NCBI RefSeq assembly: GCF_003721435.2
Contig: NZ_CP054585.1
Coordinates: 1,116,001-1,180,000, forward strand
From: Halorubrum sp. CBA1229
GTDB taxonomy: Archaea; Halobacteriota; Halobacteria; Halobacteriales; Haloferacaceae
Direction: 5' to 3'
Length of the DNA stretch: 64,000 bases
Shown here: positions 56,741-64,000 of the stretch, one piece after another
Position numbering within the stretch: position 1 is the first letter of the stretch
Layout: each line of letters opens with the position of its first letter
Made by a program: the position numbers and the translations under genes
Notes under the pieces: generated by a model
The model's database searches: none
Told to the model about the DNA's origin: nothing
What the model saw: only the letters and a program-made list of their open reading frames with translations

Positions 56741-59700
56741 GCGTGCCAGCACGCACCGAGACGTTCGACGGCGAGCGGAACGGACGGCGCTTCACAGTCG
56801 ACGAGCGGGCGCGCGTCCCCTTCGCGCTGATCGGTGTGCTGCTCCTCGTGTCGAGCACGACGTACGCCGCGGGAGTCGCGGACCAGGGGCTCATCGGCGA
56901 GGACCGGAGCGTCGAGCGGGCGGTCGAGCGCGTCGACGCGGACGCCACCGCCGCGCTGCGGGCCGCGGCGCGCGAGGCGGCGCACGACGCGGCGGCCGAG
57001 CCGGTGACGCGGGCGCCGAAGGCCGGCACCGGAACCGCGGCGGTGCGCGACGGGTCCGCTTTCGAGGACGCGTTCCGGATCCGGCTCGCGGTCGCCGGCG
57101 CAGACGCGCTCTCCGCGGTCGACGCCGAGGTCGGAACGGTGACGGCGACGGCGTCACTCCCGGCGGTCGAGGACCGGGGGGACCTCGCCGCGGCCCGCGA
57201 CCGCGTGCGCGTCGAGCCGGCGGCGAACGGGACGGCCACGCGCGTGACCTTCGAGGGGGTCGAAACGACCGCGACCCGAGACGGACGAACGGTCGTGGAC
57301 CGCACCGAGAACAGGACCGTCGTGGTGGCCGTGCCGACGCTCGCCGCCCACGAGCGGACGGAGCGGTTCGAGGAGCGGCTCGACAGGGGTCCGGTCGAAG
57401 GGCCCGGGCTCGGGCGACAGCTCACCGCGAGCCTCTATCCGATGACGTGGGCGCGAGGATACGCGCAGTACGCCGGCGCGCCGGTCGAGAACGTCCTCGC
57501 GAATCGACACGTGGAGCTGTCGACGAACGCGGGGATCGTCCGGACCCAGCGGGCCGTCTTCGGGACGAGCGACCCGGACGCCCGCGGCGGGGTGGCGCGG
57601 GCGACGGCGCGCACCGGCGCGACCGACCTCCTCGCGCCGACCGGGCTCAAGGAGGCCTCGTGGACCGACGCCGTGCTCGGGGCACCGACGCCGACGGGGT
57701 CCGGTACCTCCGCGTCGCGAGGGGATCTCGACACGGTCTCGAACGGGGACGCGAGCGAGGACGCCGCGTTCGAGCCGAAGCGAGACCGGACCGACGAGGA
57801 GACGTCAGTCCCGGTCGGACATGCGGCGGACGTCGGAGCGACCCGCGTCCACGACGATCTCGACGCGGTGATCGAGGGCGCGTACCGCGTCGAGGCCGAC
57901 GTGGAGACCGCGACGGCGCAGGTCGCGGACGGCGGACGGGTCTCACCGCCGGTTCCGGACACGGCGGCCGGGGAGTGGGAGCGCGTCGACGTGTCGCGGT
58001 CGGAACGCCTGACGGGCGTCTCGGGGAGCGACGTGCCGCGGGGAGTTCCCTCGGGAGTCGTCGATCCCGGGGAGACGGTCTCCTTCGGTGACGCGAGCCG
58101 CGACGTGACGGTCGAGCGCGAGGCGACCGCGACGTGGGAACGGGAGGTCATAGAGCGGGGCCCGAACGGGAGCGTCGTCGATCGGACCGTCCACCGGGCG
58201 ACCACGAGCGACGAGGCGACGGACCGCTACCGGGTCCGGGTCTCGGTGACGGGCCGGCACGCGCCGACCGACGGCGCGCCGGACCGGCCCGCCGCGACGT
58301 TCGGAGCCGGGAGCCCGGACGACGTCGCAGACCTGCGCGGAACGCCGGCGGCCGCGCGCTCGGCGCTCGGCGTCAGAACGGCGGTCGGCGTCGACCGGCT
58401 GGCACGCGACGCCGTCCAGAGCGGCGACATCGACGAGTCGACGGTCGTCCACGGGTCGCCGTCTGACGACGAACGAGACCGGATCGCCGCGGACGTCGCC
58501 GCGCTCGCCGCCGAGGTCAGGGAGTTCGAGACCGACGCGTCGATGGAGGCGGCGACGGTCGGCGAGGCTGAGCCGTACGCCGAGCTCGCGGACGTGATCC
58601 GCAACCGTCGGGCGGCGCTCGTCGACGCGCCGGCGACGTACGACGGCGCGACCGACCGGGCGCGGGTCGCCGCCCGCGCGGCGTACGTCGATGCCGTTAT
58701 CGAGGAACTGGAGACGGCCGCAGACGATCGCGAGACTGCGACGGACGGGTTTCTCGATCGGGTGGACGGCGCGTTCGGCGGCCCGTCAGTCGGCGAGGCG
58801 ATCGCCGCACGCGAGGCCGCCAAGGATCCGGGCACGTACACGGTCGCCGGCGACGGGCCCGGCGGCGCGGTGACGTTCTCGCCGCGCGGGTCTCCGGGGT
58901 ACCTCCCGCGGACGACGGTCGAGGGCGAACGGGTGGAGGGCGGGGGCGGCGGATCGACGCGACCGCTCGCCGTCCGCAACGTGAACTACGCCACCGTGCC
59001 GTACGGCGAGCTGTCGAGCGGGATCGTGGACCGCCTCCTCGGAGCCGGTGAGACGGTCCGGATCGGCACCGCCGGACGCGCGCTCCTGCTCGCTGACGAG
59101 GCGCTGGCGGCGGGCGACGACCCGGACCTCCGCGCCGACCGCGAGGCGCTCGCGGAACGGGTGGACGGATCGCTGCGCGCCGTCGATAGCGAGCTCGTAG
59201 GCGTGGTCGGGGACCGAACGTCGCTGTCGCGCGAGCAGCGACGCGACGCGATCGGCGCGGCCGCCGCGTCCTACGATTCCGCGGGCGACCGAGCGGCCGC
59301 GGTCGCGGACGGGGAGTACGCCGAGCGGGTCGCGAGCGAGGTCGCTTCTGCCGGGTCGCTCTCGACCGCGTCGGAGGCGTCGCTGGCCGCGCACCTCCGC
59401 GTCGAGACCCGGCGAGCGGCCGGTCGTGACGAGGCGCGCGTCCGGACGCGCTTCGTGAAGCGGTCGACGGACGGGGCGCGGGCCCTGCTCAGAGACCGTA
59501 TGGAAAGCGCGATCGAGAACGAGGCCAAGCGCGCCGGAGAGGCCGCGACCGGGGCGCTGAGCGAGAGAGCGGCCGAAGAGCTCGGCGAGGAGTGGTCGTT
59601 GGAGCCCGCTCGGAGCGTCGGCGCGGGGGTGCCGGTCGCGCCGGTCCCCGGCTACTGGGTAGCGACGCTGAACGCCTGGCGGGTGCAGGTCCGCGGGGAG

Positions 59701-59988
59701 TACCCGCGATTCGCGCTCCGCGCCGACGTCGGCACGCCGACGGAATCGTTCGAGTACGTTCGACAGGAGGGCGACGTGCGGCTCGAACTCGACGGGGAGG
59801 CGGTTCGCCTCGGGGCGACGGAGCCGGTCCGGTTCGAGACGGAGACCGTCGTCGCGGTGGCGGTGCCCGCCGGCCCGCCGGGCGTCGGCGACGTCGACGG
59901 CACTCGGGACGAGACCTCGGACGGGTGGCCGTGTCCGGGCGTGGCAGAGGCGTCACGCGGAGGCGACGGCGCGTGTACAGCCTCGTGA
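56737..59988 (+). CDS. large anchored protein of the pilus-like cluster (DUF7286-like)
   Basis: 1083 residues from the GTG at 56737, which overlaps the preceding stop; a GTG three bases earlier is also possible. One N-terminal helix (VPFALIGVLLLVSSTTYAAG), then a very long extracellular chain of Ala/Asp/Arg-rich helices and beta repeats (TLAAHERTERFEERLDRGP, DATVVDRTVHRATTS-type segments). A second hydrophobic stretch near the end (WVATLNAWRVQVRG) is weak. Largest gene of the window; likely a surface adhesin or tip-like component of the machine. Family recalled as DUF7286. Confidence 0.7.
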   Translation: MSVPARTETFDGERNGRRFTVDERARVPFALIGVLLLVSSTTYAAGVADQGLIGEDRSVERAVERVDADATAALRAAAREAAHDAAAEPVTRAPKAGTGTAAVRDGSAFEDAFRIRLAVAGADALSAVDAEVGTVTATASLPAVEDRGDLAAARDRVRVEPAANGTATRVTFEGVETTATRDGRTVVDRTENRTVVVAVPTLAAHERTERFEERLDRGPVEGPGLGRQLTASLYPMTWARGYAQYAGAPVENVLANRHVELSTNAGIVRTQRAVFGTSDPDARGGVARATARTGATDLLAPTGLKEASWTDAVLGAPTPTGSGTSASRGDLDTVSNGDASEDAAFEPKRDRTDEETSVPVGHAADVGATRVHDDLDAVIEGAYRVEADVETATAQVADGGRVSPPVPDTAAGEWERVDVSRSERLTGVSGSDVPRGVPSGVVDPGETVSFGDASRDVTVEREATATWEREVIERGPNGSVVDRTVHRATTSDEATDRYRVRVSVTGRHAPTDGAPDRPAATFGAGSPDDVADLRGTPAAARSALGVRTAVGVDRLARDAVQSGDIDESTVVHGSPSDDERDRIAADVAALAAEVREFETDASMEAATVGEAEPYAELADVIRNRRAALVDAPATYDGATDRARVAARAAYVDAVIEELETAADDRETATDGFLDRVDGAFGGPSVGEAIAAREAAKDPGTYTVAGDGPGGAVTFSPRGSPGYLPRTTVEGERVEGGGGGSTRPLAVRNVNYATVPYGELSSGIVDRLLGAGETVRIGTAGRALLLADEALAAGDDPDLRADREALAERVDGSLRAVDSELVGVVGDRTSLSREQRRDAIGAAAASYDSAGDRAAAVADGEYAERVASEVASAGSLSTASEASLAAHLRVETRRAAGRDEARVRTRFVKRSTDGARALLRDRMESAIENEAKRAGEAATGALSERAAEELGEEWSLEPARSVGAGVPVAPVPGYWVATLNAWRVQVRGEYPRFALRADVGTPTESFEYVRQEGDVRLELDGEAVRLGATEPVRFETETVVAVAVPAGPPGVGDVDGTRDETSDGWPCPGVAEASRGGDGACTAS

Positions 59989-60056
59989 ACCGGCCGCGGC
60001 CGTCGCTCCCGTGAGTCGACCGCAGCCGTTTTGAGAGACGCCGACCGAGGGCGACC

Positions 60057-60518
60057 ATGTTTCACGAGGTCGTCGAAGACGGGAGGGTCTCCGGGGCCGG
60101 CGTCGCCGATGCCGACGCGGACGAGGTGACCCCGGCGGCGCTGCGCTCGGCGTTCGAGGCGCTACTGAGCGAGTCGGTGGCCGAGGCCGGCCGGGAGCGC
60201 ATGAGAGACGAAACCGACGTCGATGAGGCGTCGATCGAGGCGGCCGCCGCGGGCGACGTGTCGGGAATCAGCGTCACCGACGCGGCGGCGATCGTCGCCG
60301 TGACGGCCGACCGCGACGCCGACGCGGTCGTCGCGGAGCTGCGCGACCACCTGCTGATGGGGATGGCGACGGCGGTGCTCGACGTCGACACCCTCGCGGC
60401 GGCGATCGACGCGGATCTCACCGGACAGGAGGTTCAACAGGCGCTGGAGGGCCGCGCCGGGATGACGGTGGGACAGCTCGCGGAGGTCATGGCGGTCATC
60501 GAGCGCCGCAAGCGATGA
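60057..60518 (+). CDS. DUF5791-like protein
   Basis: 153 residues. SAFEALLSESVAEAGRERM, EAAAAGDVSGISVTDAAAIV and LDVDTLAAAIDADLTGQEVQ are the helix series of this haloarchaeal family. Soluble, all-alpha, acidic. Function unknown. ATGA overlap with the next gene. Confidence 0.75.
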   Translation: MFHEVVEDGRVSGAGVADADADEVTPAALRSAFEALLSESVAEAGRERMRDETDVDEASIEAAAAGDVSGISVTDAAAIVAVTADRDADAVVAELRDHLLMGMATAVLDVDTLAAAIDADLTGQEVQQALEGRAGMTVGQLAEVMAVIERRKR

Positions 60519-61432
60519 GAGTCGTCGTCGTCGGCTGCGGCTACGTCGGACTCGAACTCGCCGAGCAGCTCGCCGAGCGGGGCCACGCGGTGACGGGCGT
60601 GCGGCGATCGGACGCCGGCCTCGACGCCGTCGAAGCGGTCGGAGAGCGTGTCGACGGCGGCGAGGTTGATGCGGTGCGAGCGGACGCGACCGACCCGGCG
60701 TCGCTCGACGCGCTTCCCGACGCGGACGCCGTCGTCTTCGCGGCCAGCTCCGGGGGACGCGGCGCAGAGGCGGCCCGCGAGGTGTACGTGGACGGGCTCC
60801 GGAACGTGATCGAGGCGTACGCCGCGCGGTCGTCGCCGCCGGACAGGCTCGTCTACACGTCGTCGACGGGCGTGTACGGCGACCACGACGGCGCGTGGGT
60901 CGACGAGGAGACGCCGATCGACCCCACCACCGAGAAGACGCGGGTGCTCGCCGAGGCGGAGCGGATCGCGCTGGAGACGGCCGGAGACGCCGGGATCGAC
61001 GGGACCGTCGCCCGGTTCGCGGGGCTGTACGGACCGGACCGGTACCGGCTGGAGCGGTACGTCGAGGGCCCCGTCACCGCCGGCTACCTCAACATGGTCC
61101 ATCGGGACGACGCCGCGGGGGCGATTCGGTACCTCCTCGAGACCGATCGCGCTCGCGGCGAGCCCGTCGTGGTGGTCGACGGCGAGCCGATCGACAAGCA
61201 CGCGTTCGCCGACTGGCTCGCCGACGAGTGCGGCGTCCCGCGGCCGGAGAAGCGGTCGAAGGCCGAACGGATCGCGGCCGGAGAGCTCTCCGCGGCCGCC
61301 GAACGGCGGATCCGCACGAGCAAGCGCTGCTCGAACGACCGGTTGCGTGCGCTCGGCTACGAGTTCGCGTACCCGACCTTCCGCGAGGGATACCGCGACG
61401 CGGTGCGGTCGTTCGGCGGACCCGAGGAGTGA
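60515..61432 (+). CDS. SDR/NAD-dependent epimerase-like protein
   Basis: 305 residues. Rossmann start MRVVVVGCGYVGLELAEQLA with GxGxxG, then ADAVVFAASSG, the catalytic region LVYTSSTGVYGDHDGAWVDE (Ser; the usual Tyr of YxxxK is displaced: EKTRVLAEAERIALE), and FAGLYGPDRYRLE. Extended SDR of the YeeZ/GDP-epimerase-like type. Substrate unknown. Confidence 0.85.
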   Translation: MRVVVVGCGYVGLELAEQLAERGHAVTGVRRSDAGLDAVEAVGERVDGGEVDAVRADATDPASLDALPDADAVVFAASSGGRGAEAAREVYVDGLRNVIEAYAARSSPPDRLVYTSSTGVYGDHDGAWVDEETPIDPTTEKTRVLAEAERIALETAGDAGIDGTVARFAGLYGPDRYRLERYVEGPVTAGYLNMVHRDDAAGAIRYLLETDRARGEPVVVVDGEPIDKHAFADWLADECGVPRPEKRSKAERIAAGELSAAAERRIRTSKRCSNDRLRALGYEFAYPTFREGYRDAVRSFGGPEE

Positions 61433-61513
61433 GCGCGGCGCCCGGTCCCGTCGTTGTCGACCGGTCGGAACAGTAACGAACCTTCATGTGGGGGGAGGGA
61501 GTCCCGAAGACAT

Positions 61514-62689
61514 ATGTGGAGCCTGAGCGTGGCCGACGAGCGGCTCTCGCAGGCGGAGACGCTCCTTCGGGAAAACCCGGAGCTGACGGCGATTGCCGTC
61601 GTCGTCGCGCTCGTCGCGCTCGCAGGGGGGTACCTCCTGTTCCGGGTTCGCTGGACGACAGGGATCCGGTTCCGACGGCTCCTCGCCGATCAAGAGGAGA
61701 TCGCGGTGCTGATGCACCCGAACCCCGACCCGGACGCGATGTCGGCGGCGCTCGGCGTCGCGTCGCTCGCGTCGCAGGTCGGCGTCGACGCGACGGTGCA
61801 GTACCCCGGACAGATCCGCCATCAGGAGAACCGCGCGTTCCGAACGGTGCTCGATCTGGATCTGGAGCCGATCGAACACGTGAGCGACCTCGCCGCGGAG
61901 TCCGTGGTGTTGGTCGATCACAACGAGCCGCGGGGGTTCGCCGGGGCGGACGGCGTGCTCCCCGTCGCGGTCGTCGACCACCACCCCGGGGACGGCGCCG
62001 GAGAGCAGTTCACGGACGTCCGCACCGACTACGGAGCGACCGCGTCCGTCGTCGCCGAGTACTTCGAGGAGAACGACGCGACTCCGGTTCCGCCGGACAA
62101 GCACGCAAGCGAGACCGACAGCGACCTCACCCTCCCGACGGACACCGCAACCGGGCTCTTGTACGGGATCCTCTCCGACACGAAACACCTCACGGTCGGC
62201 GCGAGCGAGTCGGACTTCGCGGCCGCCGCGTACCTGTACCCCGGCGTCGACCAGGACCGCCTCGACCGCATCGCCAACCCCGCGGTCGACGCCGAGGTGC
62301 TGGAAGTGAAGGCGCGCGCCATCGCCGGGCGCCGCATCGAGGGGTCGTTCGCGGTCGCCGACGTCGGCGGCGTGAACAACGTGGACGCGATCCCGCAGGC
62401 GGCCGACGAGCTGATCCAGCTCGAAGGCGTCAGCGCTGTCGTGGTGATCGGCGAGCGGGACGGGACGGTTCACCTCTCCGGGCGCTCCCGGGACGATCGG
62501 GTCCACATGGGCAACGCGATCGACTCGGTGCTCGCGGACGTCGAGAACGGCGACGGGGGCGGCCACTCGCGGATGGGCGGCGGGACGGTCGCGCCGCGGA
62601 TCGACCCGACGGGCGAGGGGGAGCCGGAGACGGTCGACCGGGACGAGCTCGCCGACGCGCTGTTCCGGGCGATGGCCGGCGACGTGTGA
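61514..62689 (+). CDS. membrane-anchored DHH-family phosphoesterase
   Basis: 391 residues from the ATG at 61514. N-terminal TM helix (LTAIAVVVALVALAGGYLLF), then the DHH domain: AVLMHPNPDPDAMSAALGVA (metal-binding His and Asp), VVLVDHNEPRG, VAVVDHHPGDGAG (DHH). DHHA1 is represented by VVVIGERDGTVHLSGRSRD and GGGHSRMGGGTVAP. It resembles GdpP/nanoRNase types that hydrolyse cyclic di-nucleotides or short oligonucleotides, here at the membrane's inner face. Confidence 0.9.
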   Translation: MWSLSVADERLSQAETLLRENPELTAIAVVVALVALAGGYLLFRVRWTTGIRFRRLLADQEEIAVLMHPNPDPDAMSAALGVASLASQVGVDATVQYPGQIRHQENRAFRTVLDLDLEPIEHVSDLAAESVVLVDHNEPRGFAGADGVLPVAVVDHHPGDGAGEQFTDVRTDYGATASVVAEYFEENDATPVPPDKHASETDSDLTLPTDTATGLLYGILSDTKHLTVGASESDFAAAAYLYPGVDQDRLDRIANPAVDAEVLEVKARAIAGRRIEGSFAVADVGGVNNVDAIPQAADELIQLEGVSAVVVIGERDGTVHLSGRSRDDRVHMGNAIDSVLADVENGDGGGHSRMGGGTVAPRIDPTGEGEPETVDRDELADALFRAMAGDV

Positions 62690-62730
62690 CCGGCGCCGAA
62701 TCGCGGGGAGGGAGGCCGCGGCCGGTGCCA

Positions 62731-62740
62731 GTATTTAATT
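62731..62740 (+). promoter_or_regulatory. TATA box of the small membrane gene
   Basis: GTATTTAATT, 23-32 bp before the ATG at 62763. Confidence 0.6.
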
Positions 62741-62762
62741 ACCAGGCCGCGAAGCTGACGGT

Positions 62763-62894
62763 ATGCCCCTCGATCTCCCGATCGACGACGGCTGGCGCGC
62801 GCTCGCGGGCGTCGGCGTCGGCTACGCGCTCGCGACCGGACTGATTTTCCTCCTGCTGTTCGTGGTGCCGTACCTGATCGTTCGAGGACTGTAA
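62763..62894 (+). CDS. 43-aa single-TM microprotein
   Basis: ATG at 62763 to TAA at 62892-62894. A short polar leader (MPLDLPIDDGWRALAG) and one membrane helix (ATGLIFLLLFVVPYLIV). Its own TATA box and lack of competing frames support it. Function unknown. Confidence 0.65.
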   Translation: MPLDLPIDDGWRALAGVGVGYALATGLIFLLLFVVPYLIVRGL

Positions 62895-62924
62895 CTGCGA
62901 AAAACGGCGGCCGAGCGCGAGGCC

Positions 62925-64000
62925 TCAGGCGAACGCGAGCGAGTCGTCGGCGCCGCCGTCGTCGTCCTGCTGGAGCTTCTCGTGGGCCTCGAGGAAGTCG
63001 CCGAGCGTCACCTCGGTGCGGTCGTCGCGGATGGCGAACATCCCGGCCTCAGTGCAGATGGCCTTGATGTCGGCGCCGGACGCGTCCGGCGTCATCTCGG
63101 CGAGCTCGTCGAAGTCGATGTCGCTCGCGAGGTTCATCTTCCGGGTGTGGATCTGGAAGATGATCTCGCGGCCCTCCGTGTTCGGCTTGGGCACCTCGAT
63201 GAGGCGGTCGAACCGGCCGGGACGGAGGATTGCGGGGTCGAGCATGTCGAAGCGGTTGGTCGCGGCGATGATCCGGACCTCGCCGCGCTCGTCGAAGCCG
63301 TCCATCTCGGAGAGCAGCTGCATCATCGTCCGCTGGACCTCGGCGTCGCCCGAGGTCTTCGAGTCCGTCCGCTTCGAGGCGATCGCGTCGATCTCGTCGA
63401 TGAAGAGGACGGCGGGCTGGTTCTCGCGGGCGACCTCGAACAGGTCGCGGACGAGCTTCGCGCCCTCACCGATGAACTTGTGGACGAGCTCGGAGCCGGC
63501 CATCTTGATGAACGTCGCGTCCGTCTCGTTGGCGACGGCCTTCGCGAGCATCGTCTTCCCCGTCCCCGGCGGACCGTACAGCAGGACGCCGCTCGGCGGC
63601 GTGATGCCGACGTCCTCGAACATGTCCGGGTGTTCCAGCGGCATCTCGACGGTCTCGCGGACCTCCTGCATCTGGTCTTCGAGCCCGCCGATGTCGGCGT
63701 AGGTGACGTCCGGCGAGTGCTCGACCTGCATCACACGAGCCCGCACGTCGGTCTCCTTCTCCAGCTTCTTCACGACGGACAGCGAGTTGTTGACCGCGAC
63801 CCGGTCGTCGGGGTCGAGCTTCTCGCGCATCTCCGCGGTGATCTCCGTGAGCGCCTCCTGGTTGTTTCCGTGCTGTTTGATCACGGCGCCGTCCGGCGTG
63901 ATCTCCTGAACGGTCGCCACGAACAGCGGGGACTGCTTCAGCTTCTTGTTCTCGTGGGTGAGCCGTTCGAGCTTCTGCTGGTACTTGTTGTTCTCCGCGT
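62925..64000 (-). CDS. pan: proteasome-activating nucleotidase (5' end outside window)
   Basis: At least 358 residues; the frame is open to the window edge (ENNKYQQKLERLTHENKKLK...), the coiled coil that threads substrates. Then the OB domain (PLFVATVQEITPDGAVIKQH) and the AAA+ module: Walker A LYGPPGTGKTMLAKA, Walker B AVLFIDEIDAIASKR, arginine fingers LRPGRFDR. It ends ...DDSLAFA, where the HbYX motif that opens the 20S gate has Phe instead of Tyr. It unfolds proteins for the archaeal proteasome. An internal ATG at 63920 is not the true start. Confidence 0.95.
   Translation of the reverse strand, partial: AENNKYQQKLERLTHENKKLKQSPLFVATVQEITPDGAVIKQHGNNQEALTEITAEMREKLDPDDRVAVNNSLSVVKKLEKETDVRARVMQVEHSPDVTYADIGGLEDQMQEVRETVEMPLEHPDMFEDVGITPPSGVLLYGPPGTGKTMLAKAVANETDATFIKMAGSELVHKFIGEGAKLVRDLFEVARENQPAVLFIDEIDAIASKRTDSKTSGDAEVQRTMMQLLSEMDGFDERGEVRIIAATNRFDMLDPAILRPGRFDRLIEVPKPNTEGREIIFQIHTRKMNLASDIDFDELAEMTPDASGADIKAICTEAGMFAIRDDRTEVTLGDFLEAHEKLQQDDDGGADDSLAFA

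Overview
This is a GC-rich chromosomal window from a halophilic archaeon (class Halobacteria; the gene content would fit Halorubrum or a relative, but no genus is proven). The signs are very acidic proteins, leaderless genes about 25 bp behind TATA boxes, archaeal ether-lipid genes (carS-like CDP-archaeol synthase, GGGP synthase), a CetZ tubulin, a PAN proteasome ATPase, the archaeal CTP-dependent riboflavin kinase/regulator, a PibD-type pilin, a PGF-CTERM surface protein and many small haloarchaeal zinc-finger proteins.

Layout. 1-12.1 kb is ordinary core genome: VOC protein, two M24-type or small conserved genes, DUF302, a CPA2 antiporter with its TrkA-C subunit, an RNB ribonuclease, MFS, MaoC, a lipoprotein and a VapBC toxin-antitoxin pair. 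12.1-17.0 kb is a patchwork of accessory genes and scars: a winged-helix remnant, a LAGLIDADG-like regulator, a pilin, two small regulators, a gene broken by a 10-bp tandem duplication, a PD-(D/E)XK-like protein, an AT-rich membrane protein and the C-terminal stub of a type IIG restriction-modification enzyme. 17.02-36.27 kb is an integrated element bounded by a 14-bp direct repeat whose right copy is the 3' end of tRNA-Ala(CGC). 36.3-64 kb returns to core genome: rbkR-ribB, ilvE, DUF502, proline dehydrogenase, carS, small zinc proteins, a UvrD-like helicase overlapping a second M24 gene, a PGF-CTERM protein, riboflavin synthase, GGGP synthase, CetZ, a nine-kilobase type IV pilus/secretion-like cluster, a DHH phosphoesterase and PAN.

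The integrated element looks like a provirus of a tailless icosahedral membrane-containing virus (SH1/SNJ1-like, Halopanivirales). A tyrosine integrase lies next to attL. A long leftward structural block follows promoter-like DNA near 31.1 kb. It includes a HerA/FtsK-type packaging ATPase, a small membrane protein, two adjacent candidate capsid proteins (173 and 241 aa, near the SH1 VP7/VP4 sizes), several single-TM proteins and a spike-like protein. A second block from 36.1 to 32.1 kb carries regulators and zinc-ribbon microproteins. Nearly all neighbouring genes overlap by ATGA/GTGA, so they are probably translationally coupled. A second, single-domain tyrosine recombinase sits between the two blocks beside short repeats. 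Capsid assignments rest on size, order and sequence character, not on a database search.

The most unusual signal outside the provirus is a pair of structured elements (3484-3952 and 38111-38480). They share a TATA-like start, three long helices with clear compensatory base changes, identical single-stranded cores, a 54-nt module ending in TTTGG (two units in one copy, one in the other) and a TTTATAA exactly 35 nt after the last TTTGG. This looks like a dispersed, transcribed structured RNA family.
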